A DNA stretch of 64,000 bases, taken from Glutinoglossum americanum. Lineage: Eukaryota > Ascomycota > Geoglossomycetes > Geoglossales > Geoglossaceae. The translations under genes and the position numbers were made by a program. Location: the NCBI GenBank assembly GCA_020080175.1, contig JAGHQL010000150.1, positions 1-64,000 on the forward strand, given 5' to 3'. This document shows, one piece after another, positions 1 to 10,600 of this stretch (positions are counted from its first letter, which is position 1; every line of letters starts with the position of its first letter). The notes below the pieces were generated by a model. That model made no database searches. It was not told the DNA's origin and saw only the letters and a program-made list of their open reading frames with translations.

Positions 1-11
1 GGGGGGCGGGG

Positions 12-55
<44 letters not shown>
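1..55. repeat. G homopolymer at window edge
   Basis: The first 55 bases are G except for C at positions 7 and 12. This is not a telomere repeat of the TTAGGG type. A real G-tract or a sequencing/assembly artefact at a contig end are both possible; ordinary complex sequence begins at base 56. Confidence 0.9.
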
Positions 56-56
<1 letters not shown>

Positions 57-580
57 GCGGTGACGGTGACGGTGGCCGTTCGTTGTTTCTGGGGCGCTGA
101 ACGTCCTGGCGGTGCTCCCTAGGTGGGGTTTGTCTACCCATCCGGGCTGGTTTCATTACTTGGTTCTACGGTATGGCGGCTCCCCCCTGCCTGCCTGCCG
201 GTAGACAGACAGGTTCGTCCGGCCGCCTTCTTACCCCGCGTGGGGTATTGTTTTGGGCCGGGCCTAAGGCCTGTCCTGTCGGTCTCTTGACCAGAGGGGA
301 GGGGAGGACTCTGGCTGACTGGGCGGTCGTCGGTTTTGTTTTTTTTTATTACCTAAAGTAGATTTGAGGGGCGATGGGGGGTGGATTGGAGGGAAGGGCT
401 ATATTGAGGTGGTGGTGGTGGTGGTTTGGGTTTGGATTTGGGGTCACGTATCGCGTTGGAAGGTTCATATAATTATACTAAAAAAGCCAATATATATATA
501 GTTGCCGAGAGGTCAGCCCTCTATCTCGCGGCAACCGAGGGGGTTGTGTCGAACGCCCCAACTGATGATTTGCCTTGGGC

Positions 581-625
581 CTGCCCTGCCCTGCCCTGCC
601 CTGCCCTGTCCTGCCCTGTCCTGCT
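581..625. repeat. (CCCTG)n pentanucleotide repeat
   Basis: About nine tandem copies of a CTGCC/CTGTC pentamer, seen directly. The unit is not a multiple of three, so the open frame across it is not evidence of coding. Confidence 0.85.
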
Positions 626-952
626 CCCCCTGTCGCCTCTTTCGTTGCGGTCGTCGTCGTGGCCGTCTCGCCCTGACCATCTCCCCAATGGCTGCCGAGC
701 AGGAACGGATAATTAACGACGTGCGTTGCGGTACGGCACATAACGTGCATCCTCACCGCACGCACATTACATATCTGCAATCTGTAACGGCCAGGGATTC
801 CCCAGCGCGCAGCCGAAGGGGTCTCGTGTCCCAGTCGCGAGGCTGTTTGTTTGTCCGTGTGGCAGAGGGCACGGATCGCGGCAAACGAGGGGTGTGCGCG
901 TTGAGGGGTAGATTGCAGGCGGTCCAGGCACGAAACGGCGGGGTCGAGAGGA

Positions 953-1131
953 AGTGCAAGGGAGCGAGTTGCAAGCGCAAGGGAGCGAGTGCAAGTGCAA
1001 GTGCAAGGGAGCGAGTGCAAGGGAGCGAGTGCAAGGGAGCGGGTGCAAGGGAGTCAGTAGTGCAAGGGAAACAGTGCAAGGGAAACAGTGCAAGGGAAAC
1101 AGTGCAAGGCAGAGCAAGGCAGAGCAAGCTC
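953..1131. repeat. 14-bp minisatellite (GTGCAAGGGAGCGA / GTGCAAGGGAAACA)
   Basis: Tandem and slightly scrambled copies of a 14-base unit beginning GTGCAAGGGA. Copies ending in GCGA come first and copies ending in AACA follow, then two short AGAGCAAGGC units. The shift between the two unit types suggests local amplification of variants. The unit length does not preserve reading frame. Confidence 0.85.
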
Positions 1132-1387
1132 CACATGCTCGTACATCACATATGCAGATCACACCCTCGCGAAGACAAAGCTTAAATTTGGTCAGCAAAA
1201 GTCATCGGGGTGGCCGTTGTGCTCCTTTGCCGCGTCATTGGCCCGCCGTCCGGATCATTTTTCCTTTCACTCCGTTCCTAAGCGGTCGGACCGAGATCGA
1301 CGGGCGCTTTGTTTCGGGCGGCCGGTTTTCTCTTTTGTTTTTTGCTTTTCGCTTCTATTCGTGCTCACCGATCGACGAGAAACCGCT

Positions 1388-1460
1388 GGAGGGAGAGGGT
1401 GGGAGAGGCAGAGGGAGAGGCAGGGAGAGGCAGAGAGAGGCAGAGAGAGGCAGAGGCACA
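1388..1460. repeat. Purine-rich AGAGGCAGAG tandem repeat
   Basis: Irregular repeats of GGGAGAGGCAG and AGAGAGGCAG on the plus strand, an almost pure purine strand. It is not coding. Confidence 0.75.
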
Positions 1461-2860
1461 GGGTGAGACGGGAAAATAGAAGCTGCAGAAGCAGAGAGGA
1501 AGCGTTCGGAAAGGGCATTGCGGGGGAGTTTTATTTTTTTGGTCGCCTTCGGTTTCTTTTTTTTGTGAGTTATCATTATGTATTAGCAAATCTTGATGGG
1601 GATCTGGAGCGTATCTTGTTTCCGCGTCTTGGTGTTGGGTCTTGTTGGGTCTCGCTCGGCCTTGGCCATTGGCGTCGTCGATTGACGGGTACAGAGTGAC
1701 ATCCTCGCCAAGGCGGCTGGATGGATGATTATTTTTCGGTCGATGGCGATTGGCGGTCGGGGCGATGCCGTCGGCTTCGAAGCGTGGTCGATTGGTGTGT
1801 GTGTTGAGAGTCGCGCCCCGGCAGCGACACCCCTACCCCCTCTTGGACGAGCGAGGCATAGGGGCGTCCTGTCCATCCGCGAGCGAGGCCCCGGCTCCCT
1901 GCTCGGAGTAATATGGAAAAAGGAAAGGTGGAGGTGATACCCTCGGAGATAGAGGCCCTACGGCCAACCAACTGGACTGCATCTGGCGTCCTCGCCACTA
2001 ACTGTCCCATGCTGCGGCCGGGGGATTGATGATTGATGGATGGTTGACGATTGATGGGTGGAGGGTGGAGGGTGGAGGTTAGAGTAAGGTACACAGAGGC
2101 GCTCTAAACAACATAGTACCAGCGCTAGTATGACCTTAGGATAGTGTATCAGTTGTGGGAAAAGAACTCTGTGCGCGGCATTTCATCAGAAGGAGGACCG
2201 CACATATTTGCCTCTCGCAGCCTTGACCGCAACTTTGGGCGTTTGTTTCTCGACGCGAAATCGCGCAACGTCTTTAAAAGCACCGTCGGGAGAAGCGGCG
2301 ACGGTGGAGTGTACGATTACATGCATTGTACGTGAGGATTCTAGAGTGCACGACGACACAGCTGGTTGGCCTTTGTGTTCTTGTGTTGGGAACGGCTGGA
2401 ATCAGCAGGCGGTTCTTGATTTTCTGTCTGACGGGTGCGGCGTTCCCATGCCATCTTGATTCCCGTTGATTATCGTATGCCCCCTGCAATAGTTTACCAC
2501 ATCCAACACACCCAACACACACCCACCAACACAGAAAAAAAAAGGAAGGACAGCGAGCCAAGTATCCCTTGCTTTCCGTCTTCCATATTCGCACAGAACT
2601 CCGAAATTCCAGCGCGATCGCGGACCACACAGCACGAGCGGCTTTGTTCGCGGGCGAGACGTTCGGGACTCGCAAAGCAGAGTGGCGTTTCATTGTTGTG
2701 GTGCTCGTCGAGAGCAACCATCGTTACTCTAGCGCAAGGGGCACGCGCGCAGACCGGCCGGAAAGCGGTTTCCATCGTGTCTATCGATCTGACGGATCTG
2801 ACCAGCTGCATTCGGTAACCAACCACCACCAAAACACCCACCCTGTTAATACCTGGCCGC

Positions 2861-2896
2861 GAGAGAGGGGGGAGAAAGAGAGAGAGAGAGAGAGAG
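2861..2896. repeat. (GA)n microsatellite
   Basis: GA dinucleotides interrupted by a short G run and AAA, about 160 bp upstream of the LST7 start. Polypurine/polypyrimidine tracts are common in fungal promoters; no function is shown here. Confidence 0.8.
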
Positions 2897-3054
2897 CGCG
2901 CGAGTGCGAGCGAGAAGGAGCAACAGACAGGTTTGTTGCGGTGGCGTGTGCAGCACGGCGCATGACGGGATCTCAGGTCTTGATTCCTAGTCAAAGACTC
3001 AGCACGTACGGCGAAAGGCCTACATAGCGTTACGACGCTGCCCGCGATTCCGTC

Positions 3055-5220
3055 ATGGACTTCATGGTATGTCGTGACTCTTTCCTTCTACGGCTCGCAC
3101 TCCGCCACACCCACGCAACCACTCCGGAGACTCTGTCCCGGAAAGTGGTGGTGGCTCTAAGATGAGCGACGAGCGACGAGCGACGAGCTACGATGGTCTG
3201 TTACCGTACCTGTTCAAGGCAGATGGCCTGTTCGAGACACCCAGTCCGCTCGTGCCGAACGGGCTGTGCCTTTTTGGGACGAGTATCAGCGCGTCTACCA
3301 TAGCCGCTGGGCTGGGGATGCCCAAAACAAGTTTCTGCTCTGAACCCTACTGACCGATTTCGTTTGTTTTAGATCTCTCTCGCACACTTCTGCGAGGTTC
3401 ACGGGCCTACCTCCATCCTCTGCACCCAGGTGCTACCGATCTCATGTCTTACTTGCTACCCGCCACAAGAGGCCTTCCACGGCGGACACCTCGATGGAGC
3501 TCCACCTCCGTGGCTGGACTCGAGGTTCTCATCCCTGGACCCGTACAATAAGCAACGGCCAACTAGCGCACCCACCTCTCGTGCACCGTCCTTCTCGCGT
3601 CGAGGCGGCTTGGGCACGAGCCCACAGAGGTCCGCACTTTTGAACCAGCACGTTCAGCAACAATCTCGCCTGCATTCACAGCAATCTAGACATAACTCCG
3701 CATCCTCCTCCTCAGCCTCTTCCCCCCGGGACACTCCGCCTACGAGTCCTCGGAGTCCGCACCCCCCATCGGCGGAAACCTTTCTGTCAGACACTGATAT
3801 CGGAAGCTGTAATATCTCCAAGCGGTACACCGGCGGGACAGGACATCATGGAGCGGGCGGCGGACCGCCTGCCTCGACGGATTCCTGTGCCAACTGCTCT
3901 CTCTCGCTTCCCAAGAGCGTGAGCGAGCAACTACCGGAAGGAGCGCCGGGTTCACCGACGAAGGATGGGAAGGGGAAGAATGGGAGCCCTGTTTTGAGGA
4001 CGCGAGAGGCATTTATTGCGGGAGAGCAGTGGGCGCAAGAGGATTCGGATCACGTCTACACCAGACGCAGCAGAGCGAAGACGAGAAAGGATTCGTTTAG
4101 AAGATTATCTCGACCGTCATCGTCAAAGTCGTTTGGCAACGGTGAATGCTCCCCGGACCCTTCGGACGACGACAACGGACTACAATCCTCTACCGAATTC
4201 GACCCTACAATTCCCAACCCGGGCCTTTCCCAAACAGTCACATCGACCGCATCCGCCGAACAACAGCATCAACAGACACCGACCGGTCCACATTCCCACA
4301 CTCTCACCTACCTCACAACCCGCAACCCTCCTTCACAAACTGCATACTCTCTCCTCCGCCGTTCTTGCATCCGCACCCTTTCCTGCGAGTTTCTCCCGCG
4401 CGCTGGCTCCGGCCCCCTCGTTTTCGGTGACCCCCAAGCGGGCTACACCATCGCGTATGTCTTTCGCATACGCGACCCACGCGCACGAGGCGGCCGGAGG
4501 GGCTACGCCCTCATATGCCTTGCTGGGCGCGACGAGCGGCGAATGATGCGTGCAGCTCCCCTCCTCATGCGCTGGTTCGAGAGCACCGCCTCCTGGATCG
4601 TTAGCATGGCGGACCATGAAACCAACGCCTCGAATTCTCCGACGTCCCCCGCCAGCATCATCTCCCAGAGTCCTACCAACACGACCACCATCAGCCACGC
4701 AAACGCCGGCACCGGAAACGTGAACATCACGCCCGTCACCTCGTTCCTCTCAGGCCGCAGTCACGACCCAGACGGCTTCCTACGCCGGGCGACCGACACC
4801 CGCGCCAAGAGCCTCGCGGAGCTCGTGGGCCGCGAGAACTTTTTTGTCGAACTTCACGCCGTGTTCGTGCGGCTGCTAGGACAACTTGGGCGGATGCTCG
4901 GCGGACTGGACACAATGGCTGAGCCGTTGGATTCGGGCTTCCGTGAGGAGACTAGAGAAGCAAGACTAGAAAAGGAGGTAGACACCATGAGCGTTAAAAC
5001 TGTTGGGTTGACGATCACCGAGAAGGAACGCGCGCATCAACGTTACCATCGCTCAAGAAGGGAGTCCATGAACGTTGTTGGCATGTCGAATGTATCCGTA
5101 AGCGCTAATATCATACCCCCCCATACCATTGCACCAAAGACGGCGAACCTCATACCTGATATCCACGCGCCGAGAACTCGACACCTGGATACGAGGCTGA
5201 GGCAGGAATCCGTTGCTTAG
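3055..5220 (+). CDS. LST7: Folliculin-like protein Lst7 (TORC1 signalling GAP subunit)
   Basis: Two exons: a 12-nt first exon (3055-3066, MDFM) and 3373-5220, with a 306-bp GTATGT...TTTTAG intron, giving 619 aa. The joined start reads MDFM then ISLAHFCEVHGPTSILCTQ, matching the folliculin N-terminal longin strand (HFCE.HGP..). A Cys pair motif CANCSLSLP lies near residue 176, and residues about 330-400 carry the folliculin block with SCIRTLSCEF, then GPLVFGD and the ARGGRRGYALICL strand. The middle is Ser/Pro/Gln-rich and probably disordered. In yeast Lst7 works with Lst4 at the vacuole as a GTPase-activating complex for the Rag GTPase Gtr2; the same role is inferred here. The human C-terminal DENN part is not obvious. 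The tiny first exon is supported by the longin alignment and phase. Confidence 0.85.
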
Positions 5221-6441
5221 CGGGCACGTTCCTGCTGCCAGCGGGGCTCCACCTGCTCCCCGCTCTCTAACAACACCCCTGCACAGACGGACTTTCCGTT
5301 CTCTCCGCCTTTTTGTACAGCACTCATACGACTCGCGCAACCCCCGAAATAGCATCTCGTTATGAAACGGGCAGTTATTACAAATCCCACCCCAGGACAC
5401 CAGACTCTAACCCGCCTCCCTATCCACCAGAAAACCCCAGGAAATCCAGGACCTTTTTCAACAAATACTCCCATTAAAAATTCTCTCCTCTCTCTCCACT
5501 CCTTTCCTGAATCCTTTTTTCTCAAAGCGAATCTCGCGTATTCCCCATCTGAGCCTTTGACCTTTTTCCTTCTTCCTTTCTGCTTTACTTTGCTTCTTGC
5601 ATGAGCGAAAAACCGGTAGGAAATGGGGTGTTTGCTTTTCATCATCATCATCTTCTTCTTCTTCTTCCAGTTGTTATTACCAAAGAACTCGGAACGATTG
5701 CCCTTTTTTTTTCTAATTCGGCAACGACGGCAGCCATCCCATACCCCTAACTCGCGCGCATCTTTTTTTCTCTCTTCCTTTTTGGCTTCTCTTTAAGAGG
5801 GAGTTTAATTGGGAGCTTTACTAAGTTAGCCTTTTAATGAGCGGTTTTTTTTTTTTTTTTCTTTCTCGTTTCTATAGAAAATAAGGGGTTCGCTGAGCCT
5901 GCGAGGCATACTGCGGGGGGGGGAGCTGGACTCTAACCTCTCCCCCCCCCTAATAGCGCAAGGACTCCAACAAGGGAAATGGGTATGGGGGAAAACTTCA
6001 ATTCTGTACATATACACACATTGCATCCGCCATCTAACGACAGCCTCTCTTCTCTTCTCTTTTTTTTTTTTCTTAAAAAAAAGAGGCGATTGTATATACA
6101 TGCCCACGACCGAATGGGAAAGGGAAAAAAAATACAACCCATTGTCATTCCCTAATCACTACCTCACCAAACTCCCGCTCCATTCTAGTAGGTGAGCAGT
6201 TGCCGCCCCGATACCCACTCGAGGTGAGGCGAGGTGAGGCGAGGTGCCAAGAAAACAGTAAACTGCAGTATTTTGATGGGTGAGCACGCCGCCCTGTGCT
6301 CACGAGGGGGTGACCGCTCACCACAAGCGGCCACCAAAATTCGCCCTGACTTCATCTACTAAGGGCTTGTGCCCAGTTTCTGCAAGCTTCGTCTCTCACT
6401 TTCAAGCAGCCATCAACAACTCCCACATCTATTGAACCAGA
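5221..6441. other. Intergenic region with T-rich tracts
   Basis: No coding sequence is seen. The first part is pyrimidine-rich and probably contains the LST7 3' UTR. Several poly-T and poly-A tracts occur at about 5700-6080. A short GAGGC/GAGGT tandem repeat lies at 6220-6246, and GTGAGC/GCTCAC hexamers at 6280-6321 precede the HNH gene. Confidence 0.6.
5915..5950. other. G9/C9 inverted repeat (hairpin)
   Basis: Nine G followed by AG at 5915-5925 can pair with CT and nine C at 5940-5950, giving an 11-bp perfect stem around a 14-base loop. It lies about 700 bp beyond the LST7 stop. It may be a transcript-end structure or simply paired homopolymers. Confidence 0.6.
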
Positions 6442-7732
6442 ATGTCCAACTCCTCTGAGAGTCTTCCTCCCGCAACTCCTAAACGCAGACAAAGTGCCCA
6501 ATCAAGCCCACGGAAGCGAGACCTGATCTACTCGCGACATACGTCACTACACAGCTCGGCAAGCGCCTTCTCCCAGGCGACGAAGAATAAGATTGCCCAC
6601 CTTGATGACGCTGAATGTTGTTGGCACTGTGGGGCAAAACCAACTGATATATGTCATGTAATTTCGCAGAAGGATAAGGCAGTAAGTACTATCCCCATTC
6701 TTTTCCCCCATCCTACCCTAGAGTGTATTTCTGTCTTATAATCTTGCTAACTACTAGACTCCTAACTGGCAGTTCAAGGAACTAGTCGTACAGGGCCTCC
6801 TCACGTTCTCAAGCCTGTCGCACATTGACAACGGAATCCCGCTCTGCCCGCTTTGCCACCGTAACTTTGACGATATACTCTTTCCAGGCTTCGTCTTCAT
6901 CCCCACCGACTTGGCGTTCTTCATCAAATTTGAGCAAGATGACTACGAGCGACGCACACAAATTGCACAAGCTACAGGACAGGTATCTGGCCGTACCTGC
7001 CCTACGGCAGAGGATTATTTTGTCCACCAGCTCAACGCAGGGGTCATCCCAGAAGGCACATATAACGGCCTCTACGCTCGTTATACCCTTCACGACTACT
7101 TCCCAAAGCTAGGTCAGCCGCCTTTTGAGCCCGGGCCAGAACCCTTCGCGATGCCAAAACCGTGGCATGGTGCCCCTACAGCGGCGCTACGTAGAGCCTT
7201 TCAGGTCCTCTCGAACCCACTACTACAGGGTATTCCAACGGGTGTACTTACAGACCTAAATACGCTCATCCAGCTCTATAGGAGTGGCCTTTCGCATGTG
7301 GACGCGACGGGGAGGGGAAACCTCGGTGGGGAAGCCGAAAGGCAGGATGGGGAATCTGCTGGATTGGGTGCTACCCGCAATAGCCATCTCGGTGGGCATG
7401 GGCAGGCCGCGGTGGTAGAAAGCAATGCAGGCCCAGGCTTCATGACTAGTGCAGCTCCTAACGCAGACCCAGCCCTGCACCATCAAAGCTCTAAGTCGGT
7501 TCTTGCGGCCTTTCCAACTACGGTTGACGCTTGCGATTCTGTCTCTGTTTCCTCGCGCGGTTCAGGCCCACAACAGGAAGAGACCAGGATGCATTCGGAT
7601 ATGGTGATGATGGATGATGGCACGCAGCTCACGGTACCGTGGAAGTGGGGTCCCAGTTCGACGAGTGAGATGGTGGCAGAGTTCTACCAGTGCGCAGGGA
7701 AGCCGGGAAGAGTATATCGCCTGCGGGGATGA
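6442..7732 (+). CDS. Fungal HNH-endonuclease domain protein
   Basis: Two exons, 6442-6681 and 6773-7732, with a 91-bp intron (GTAAGT...CTAAC...CAG), giving 399 aa. Residues about 59-120 form the HNH_2-type module common in fungi: CWHCG, then CHVISQKD, then NGIPLCPLCHRNFD. The Cys/His pairs would bind zinc and the His residues would be catalytic. A long variable region follows and the C-terminus ends in a Trp-rich stretch. Fungal proteins of this type are numerous, strain-variable and of unknown role; neither homing nor restriction activity can be claimed. A broken tandem copy follows directly. Both lie between the core gene LST7 and an AT-rich transposon island, which fits an accessory gene. 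Confidence 0.75.
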
Positions 7733-7794
7733 TGTGAGGAAAGGGATATCTCGAACAGCCCAAAATTCTAATTTCGTGTAAAGATATAGTTATC

Positions 7795-8570
7795 GGTGCC
7801 ATCCCCGTTCTTTTCCCTCATCCTCCCTGAAGTTTGTATTTCGGTCGTATTTTGATCATACTAGCAACTAAACTTCTGTCAGGGAACTTGCAAAGGGCCT
7901 CCTCCCATTCTCAAGCTTGTCGCAGATTGACAATGGAATCCCGCTTTGTCCGTTATGCCGCTGCAACTATTGCGATTTACTCTTTCTAGGCTTCATCTCT
8001 ATCCTCACCGACTTAGCGGCTTTGACTACTTGTGGCGCACAAATTACTCAAGCCAAGGGTAAGTCTCTGGCCATGCTGTTAAAACAGTACGGAACGATTT
8101 TGTCCACTAACTCGACACAGGGGCTCTCTCAGAGAATTTACATGTCATGCCTTATGCTCTTCATAGGAACTTCTTTTGAGACCCTCCGCGATGCCGAAAC
8201 CACAGCATGGGGCCTTCATGGCAGCGCTAAGCAGAGCAATTCAAGTCCTATCAAGCCTACTGCTTAAAAGTATTCTAGAAAATGCAACTATAAGCCTGAA
8301 TACATTAGCCCAGCTCTACATGCAAGACCCGCTAGATGCAGAGAGGAGAGTGGGGCAGAGAAACTGGGAGGGAAAATGGGGAATCTACTATAAGCTATAG
8401 CTTAGGCAGTAGTAATTTTAATGAATACAAGCAGGCGGAGAGCAATTCAGGCCCAGGTTACAGTACTAACGAAGCTTCCAACACCGACAACTTACCCTTT
8501 AGTGCAAGGAAATTTATAATAGCCCAATCCTACACCATTGCTATTTCCAGAGTCCCAAGCCAGGTCTAGT
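7795..8570 (+). pseudogene. Broken tandem copy of the HNH gene
   Basis: Sequence from about 7795 repeats the intron and second exon of the preceding HNH gene. The intron-like start shares its CCC.TTCTTTTCCC stretch and ends in a GTCAG acceptor. Exon sequence follows with SSLSQIDNGIPLCPLC, IYMSCLMLF and later blocks matching the first copy. The first exon with CWHCG is missing and the HNH histidine segment HRNFD is changed to RCNYC. The reading frame breaks several times by small indels and stops, and C to T changes relative to the first copy are frequent. This is a tandem duplication that lost its 5' part and then decayed. Confidence 0.8.
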
Positions 8571-9299
8571 AAAGTGGTGGGATGTGCTCGCGTGAGCTCA
8601 GTGTGAGCATCACCCAGCTCACCATTTAAAGCGGCGCTGGGTGGGTGAGGCAGTCGTGAGCAAAAAGCGGTTTACTGTCGTACTATACCGCCAAGGTTAT
8701 AAAAATGCGCCCCAACCTCACCCTAATTTCATACCTGTGGCTAGCAAATGTGACAGTGCTGCAACAGAAACTTATAAATACCATTAAGCCAAATTTCAGT
8801 TAAGCCGTTTGAGGTTACTATACTGGATTCCTTTCACGAGGAGCGATGTAATAACCTATGAACAGGACCGCAATGTGGAGGGAAGTGAGTGTTGTAGAGG
8901 CTTTGGTTCACCTGGTAGGTAGAGGGACGATTGTATTAAGCAGGTCGTGGGCGCGGTAGGTAAGCTACCCCTGCCAAGGAGCATGACTAATAACTAGCTA
9001 ATAAACCACCACTTCCACGGCATAGAAATCACCTCCACAGTGCCAACGGGGTAAGTCTGTGTATATAGGGGGGAGAGCTTAGGATAGACCCTTTGACTGC
9101 GTGCTGCTACGGCTTAAAACCAGCGCGCCTCTACGGGCACTCTCAGAGCCCGGCTCTCGCAACTACACCAAGCTACGGTAGTTCTAGCTGGCATTTATTC
9201 TGCTGATTGCGACCTAGTACTGTACCCGCGGGGCCCAACTAAAATTTGTCTTAAAAGGCTAGCTGTAACTCATCAAAGCAAAATTTCATTGAGATAAAA
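8571..9299. other. Intergenic, edge of the AT-rich island
   Basis: No gene is seen. GTGAGC or GCTCAC hexamers cluster at 8592-8661, similar to the cluster before the intact HNH gene, and an AAAATGCGCCCC segment near 8701 resembles AAAATTCGCCCT near 6337. This may be a remnant of a further promoter copy of the HNH array. GC content drops sharply after about 9240. Confidence 0.5.
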
Positions 9300-9996
9300 C
9301 CAAAAAAAAAAGAAAAGAAAACTAGGGTTCAGAGGCCAAATAAATAACATGTTCAAAAGCCCAAAAATATAATCTGGAAATGATAAACTGTTTTTGAAAT
9401 AATGCAACTATTTTTCTTATTCTATATCAACTTCTGGTGTATTGTCTTCTTCAGACTAAGTAGATACCTATATTAAAGTAATCAGGACTATAGGACTATT
9501 TATGTATATGAAGATTTAGTACTTACTTTATTAGCTCACTTTTGTTCTATAATTAACTTTATAACTTTCAATTCTTCTCTGTCAATTTTTAACCAATCGC
9601 TTAAAGGCACACTATCCTTAATAAAATTACATACCAAGTATACATGATGAAAGCCCTCATCTTTGTTATTTTCTTAGAAAGTGATTATAGATACAGAACT
9701 TTGAACATCGTCGAGGAATCATAATACCAATATTATGGTAGCTACTGGGTAAGGGCCCAGTGGGCCACCAAACAAGCTGAGAAGGAGGGCTAGCACTGAG
9801 GAAGGCTGGCGGAGTATAGGAGAGTCCATCCTATACGTAATACACTAAGCCAGTAACATATGAAGGGAGCCTGCAAGGCCCCACTAATGACGTCATCATA
9901 GGAACTCCACATAAGAGTACGGCCAGTGAAGGAACTGCACAGGCATTATAGGAACTCTATATAGGAGCATGGCCGGTGGCAAAAGAACTGCATAGT

Positions 9997-10600
9997 TGTG
10001 ACGGCAGCTTATGTAAGCTGGGCTACGAAGGTTGGATGCTGTGGGCGTCAGGGCTGAGCTAGCCCTAGAGGGCTGGTCACGAAGGAGCAAGGAGGGCCGA
10101 CCACGTGGCACGACGAAGAGGGTAGAGTTATTGGTCTTAATAGTTTATCTAGGATGGTTATGGGTATTGACCGATGAGGTTCCTTTCAGGACCCTCTTCG
10201 GCCTTCTATATATACTAATAGCCCTGAGGGGCCCACGGTAGGGACCTGCCCGGTTCCCTCTATGGACACGTACAGACTCTTCACTATCGGCCGTGCTTCT
10301 GTTGGGAAGCCTTTGTGATGCCCATGTGGTTCCCTCGCTACTGGCCATGCCTTTCGCCGCTGGCTGTGCTCCTATGTGAAGTTCCTATGATGCCCGTGCG
10401 ATTCCTTCACCACCAGCCATGCTCCCATATAAAGTTCCTATGATACCCGTGTAGTTCCTTCGTCGCCAGCTGTGCTCTCATGTGGAGTTCCTTCATAATG
10501 TCATTGGTGGGGCCTTGCGGACCCCCTTCATATGCCACCGGCCTAGTATATTACATATGAAATGGTCCCCCCTATGCTCTGCCGGCCTTCCTTAGGGCTA
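9997..10600 (-). mobile_element. Nested LTR fossil, copy 1 (incomplete)
   Basis: A minus-oriented copy of the same LTR family, starting TGTGACGGCAGC on the plus strand. It is preceded by ATAGT (9992-9996), which pairs with ACAGT (11318-11322) as a probable 5-bp target duplication of the nested insertion. Relative to copy 2 it lacks roughly the last 60 bases and abuts copy 2 directly. No internal region remains between the two. Old and broken. Confidence 0.6.

Larger units (their letters stand above)
56..3054. other. Non-coding, low-complexity region upstream of LST7
   Basis: No gene is supported here. Long open frames exist in several overlapping phases between about 480 and 1700, but they run through simple repeats, have no recognisable domains and overlap on both strands. 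The stretch contains CCCTG repeats, a 14-bp minisatellite, a purine-rich AGAGGC tract and a GA tract (listed separately). It probably holds the promoter and 5' leader of LST7. Confidence 0.6.

Noticed and set aside
1-55. Telomere
   Set aside because: The tract is almost pure G, not TTAGGG-like units.
953-1131. Regular repeats that might suggest a CRISPR array
   Set aside because: Units are directly adjacent without unique spacers, and this is a fungal nuclear region; it is a minisatellite.
478-1699. Several long overlapping open frames on both strands
   Set aside because: They run through CCCTG, 14-bp and AGAGGC repeats, overlap each other in all phases and show only low-complexity residues.
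6442-8570. Homing endonuclease or mobile intron
   Set aside because: The HNH genes have their own start, host-type intron and tandem arrangement, and do not sit inside another gene.
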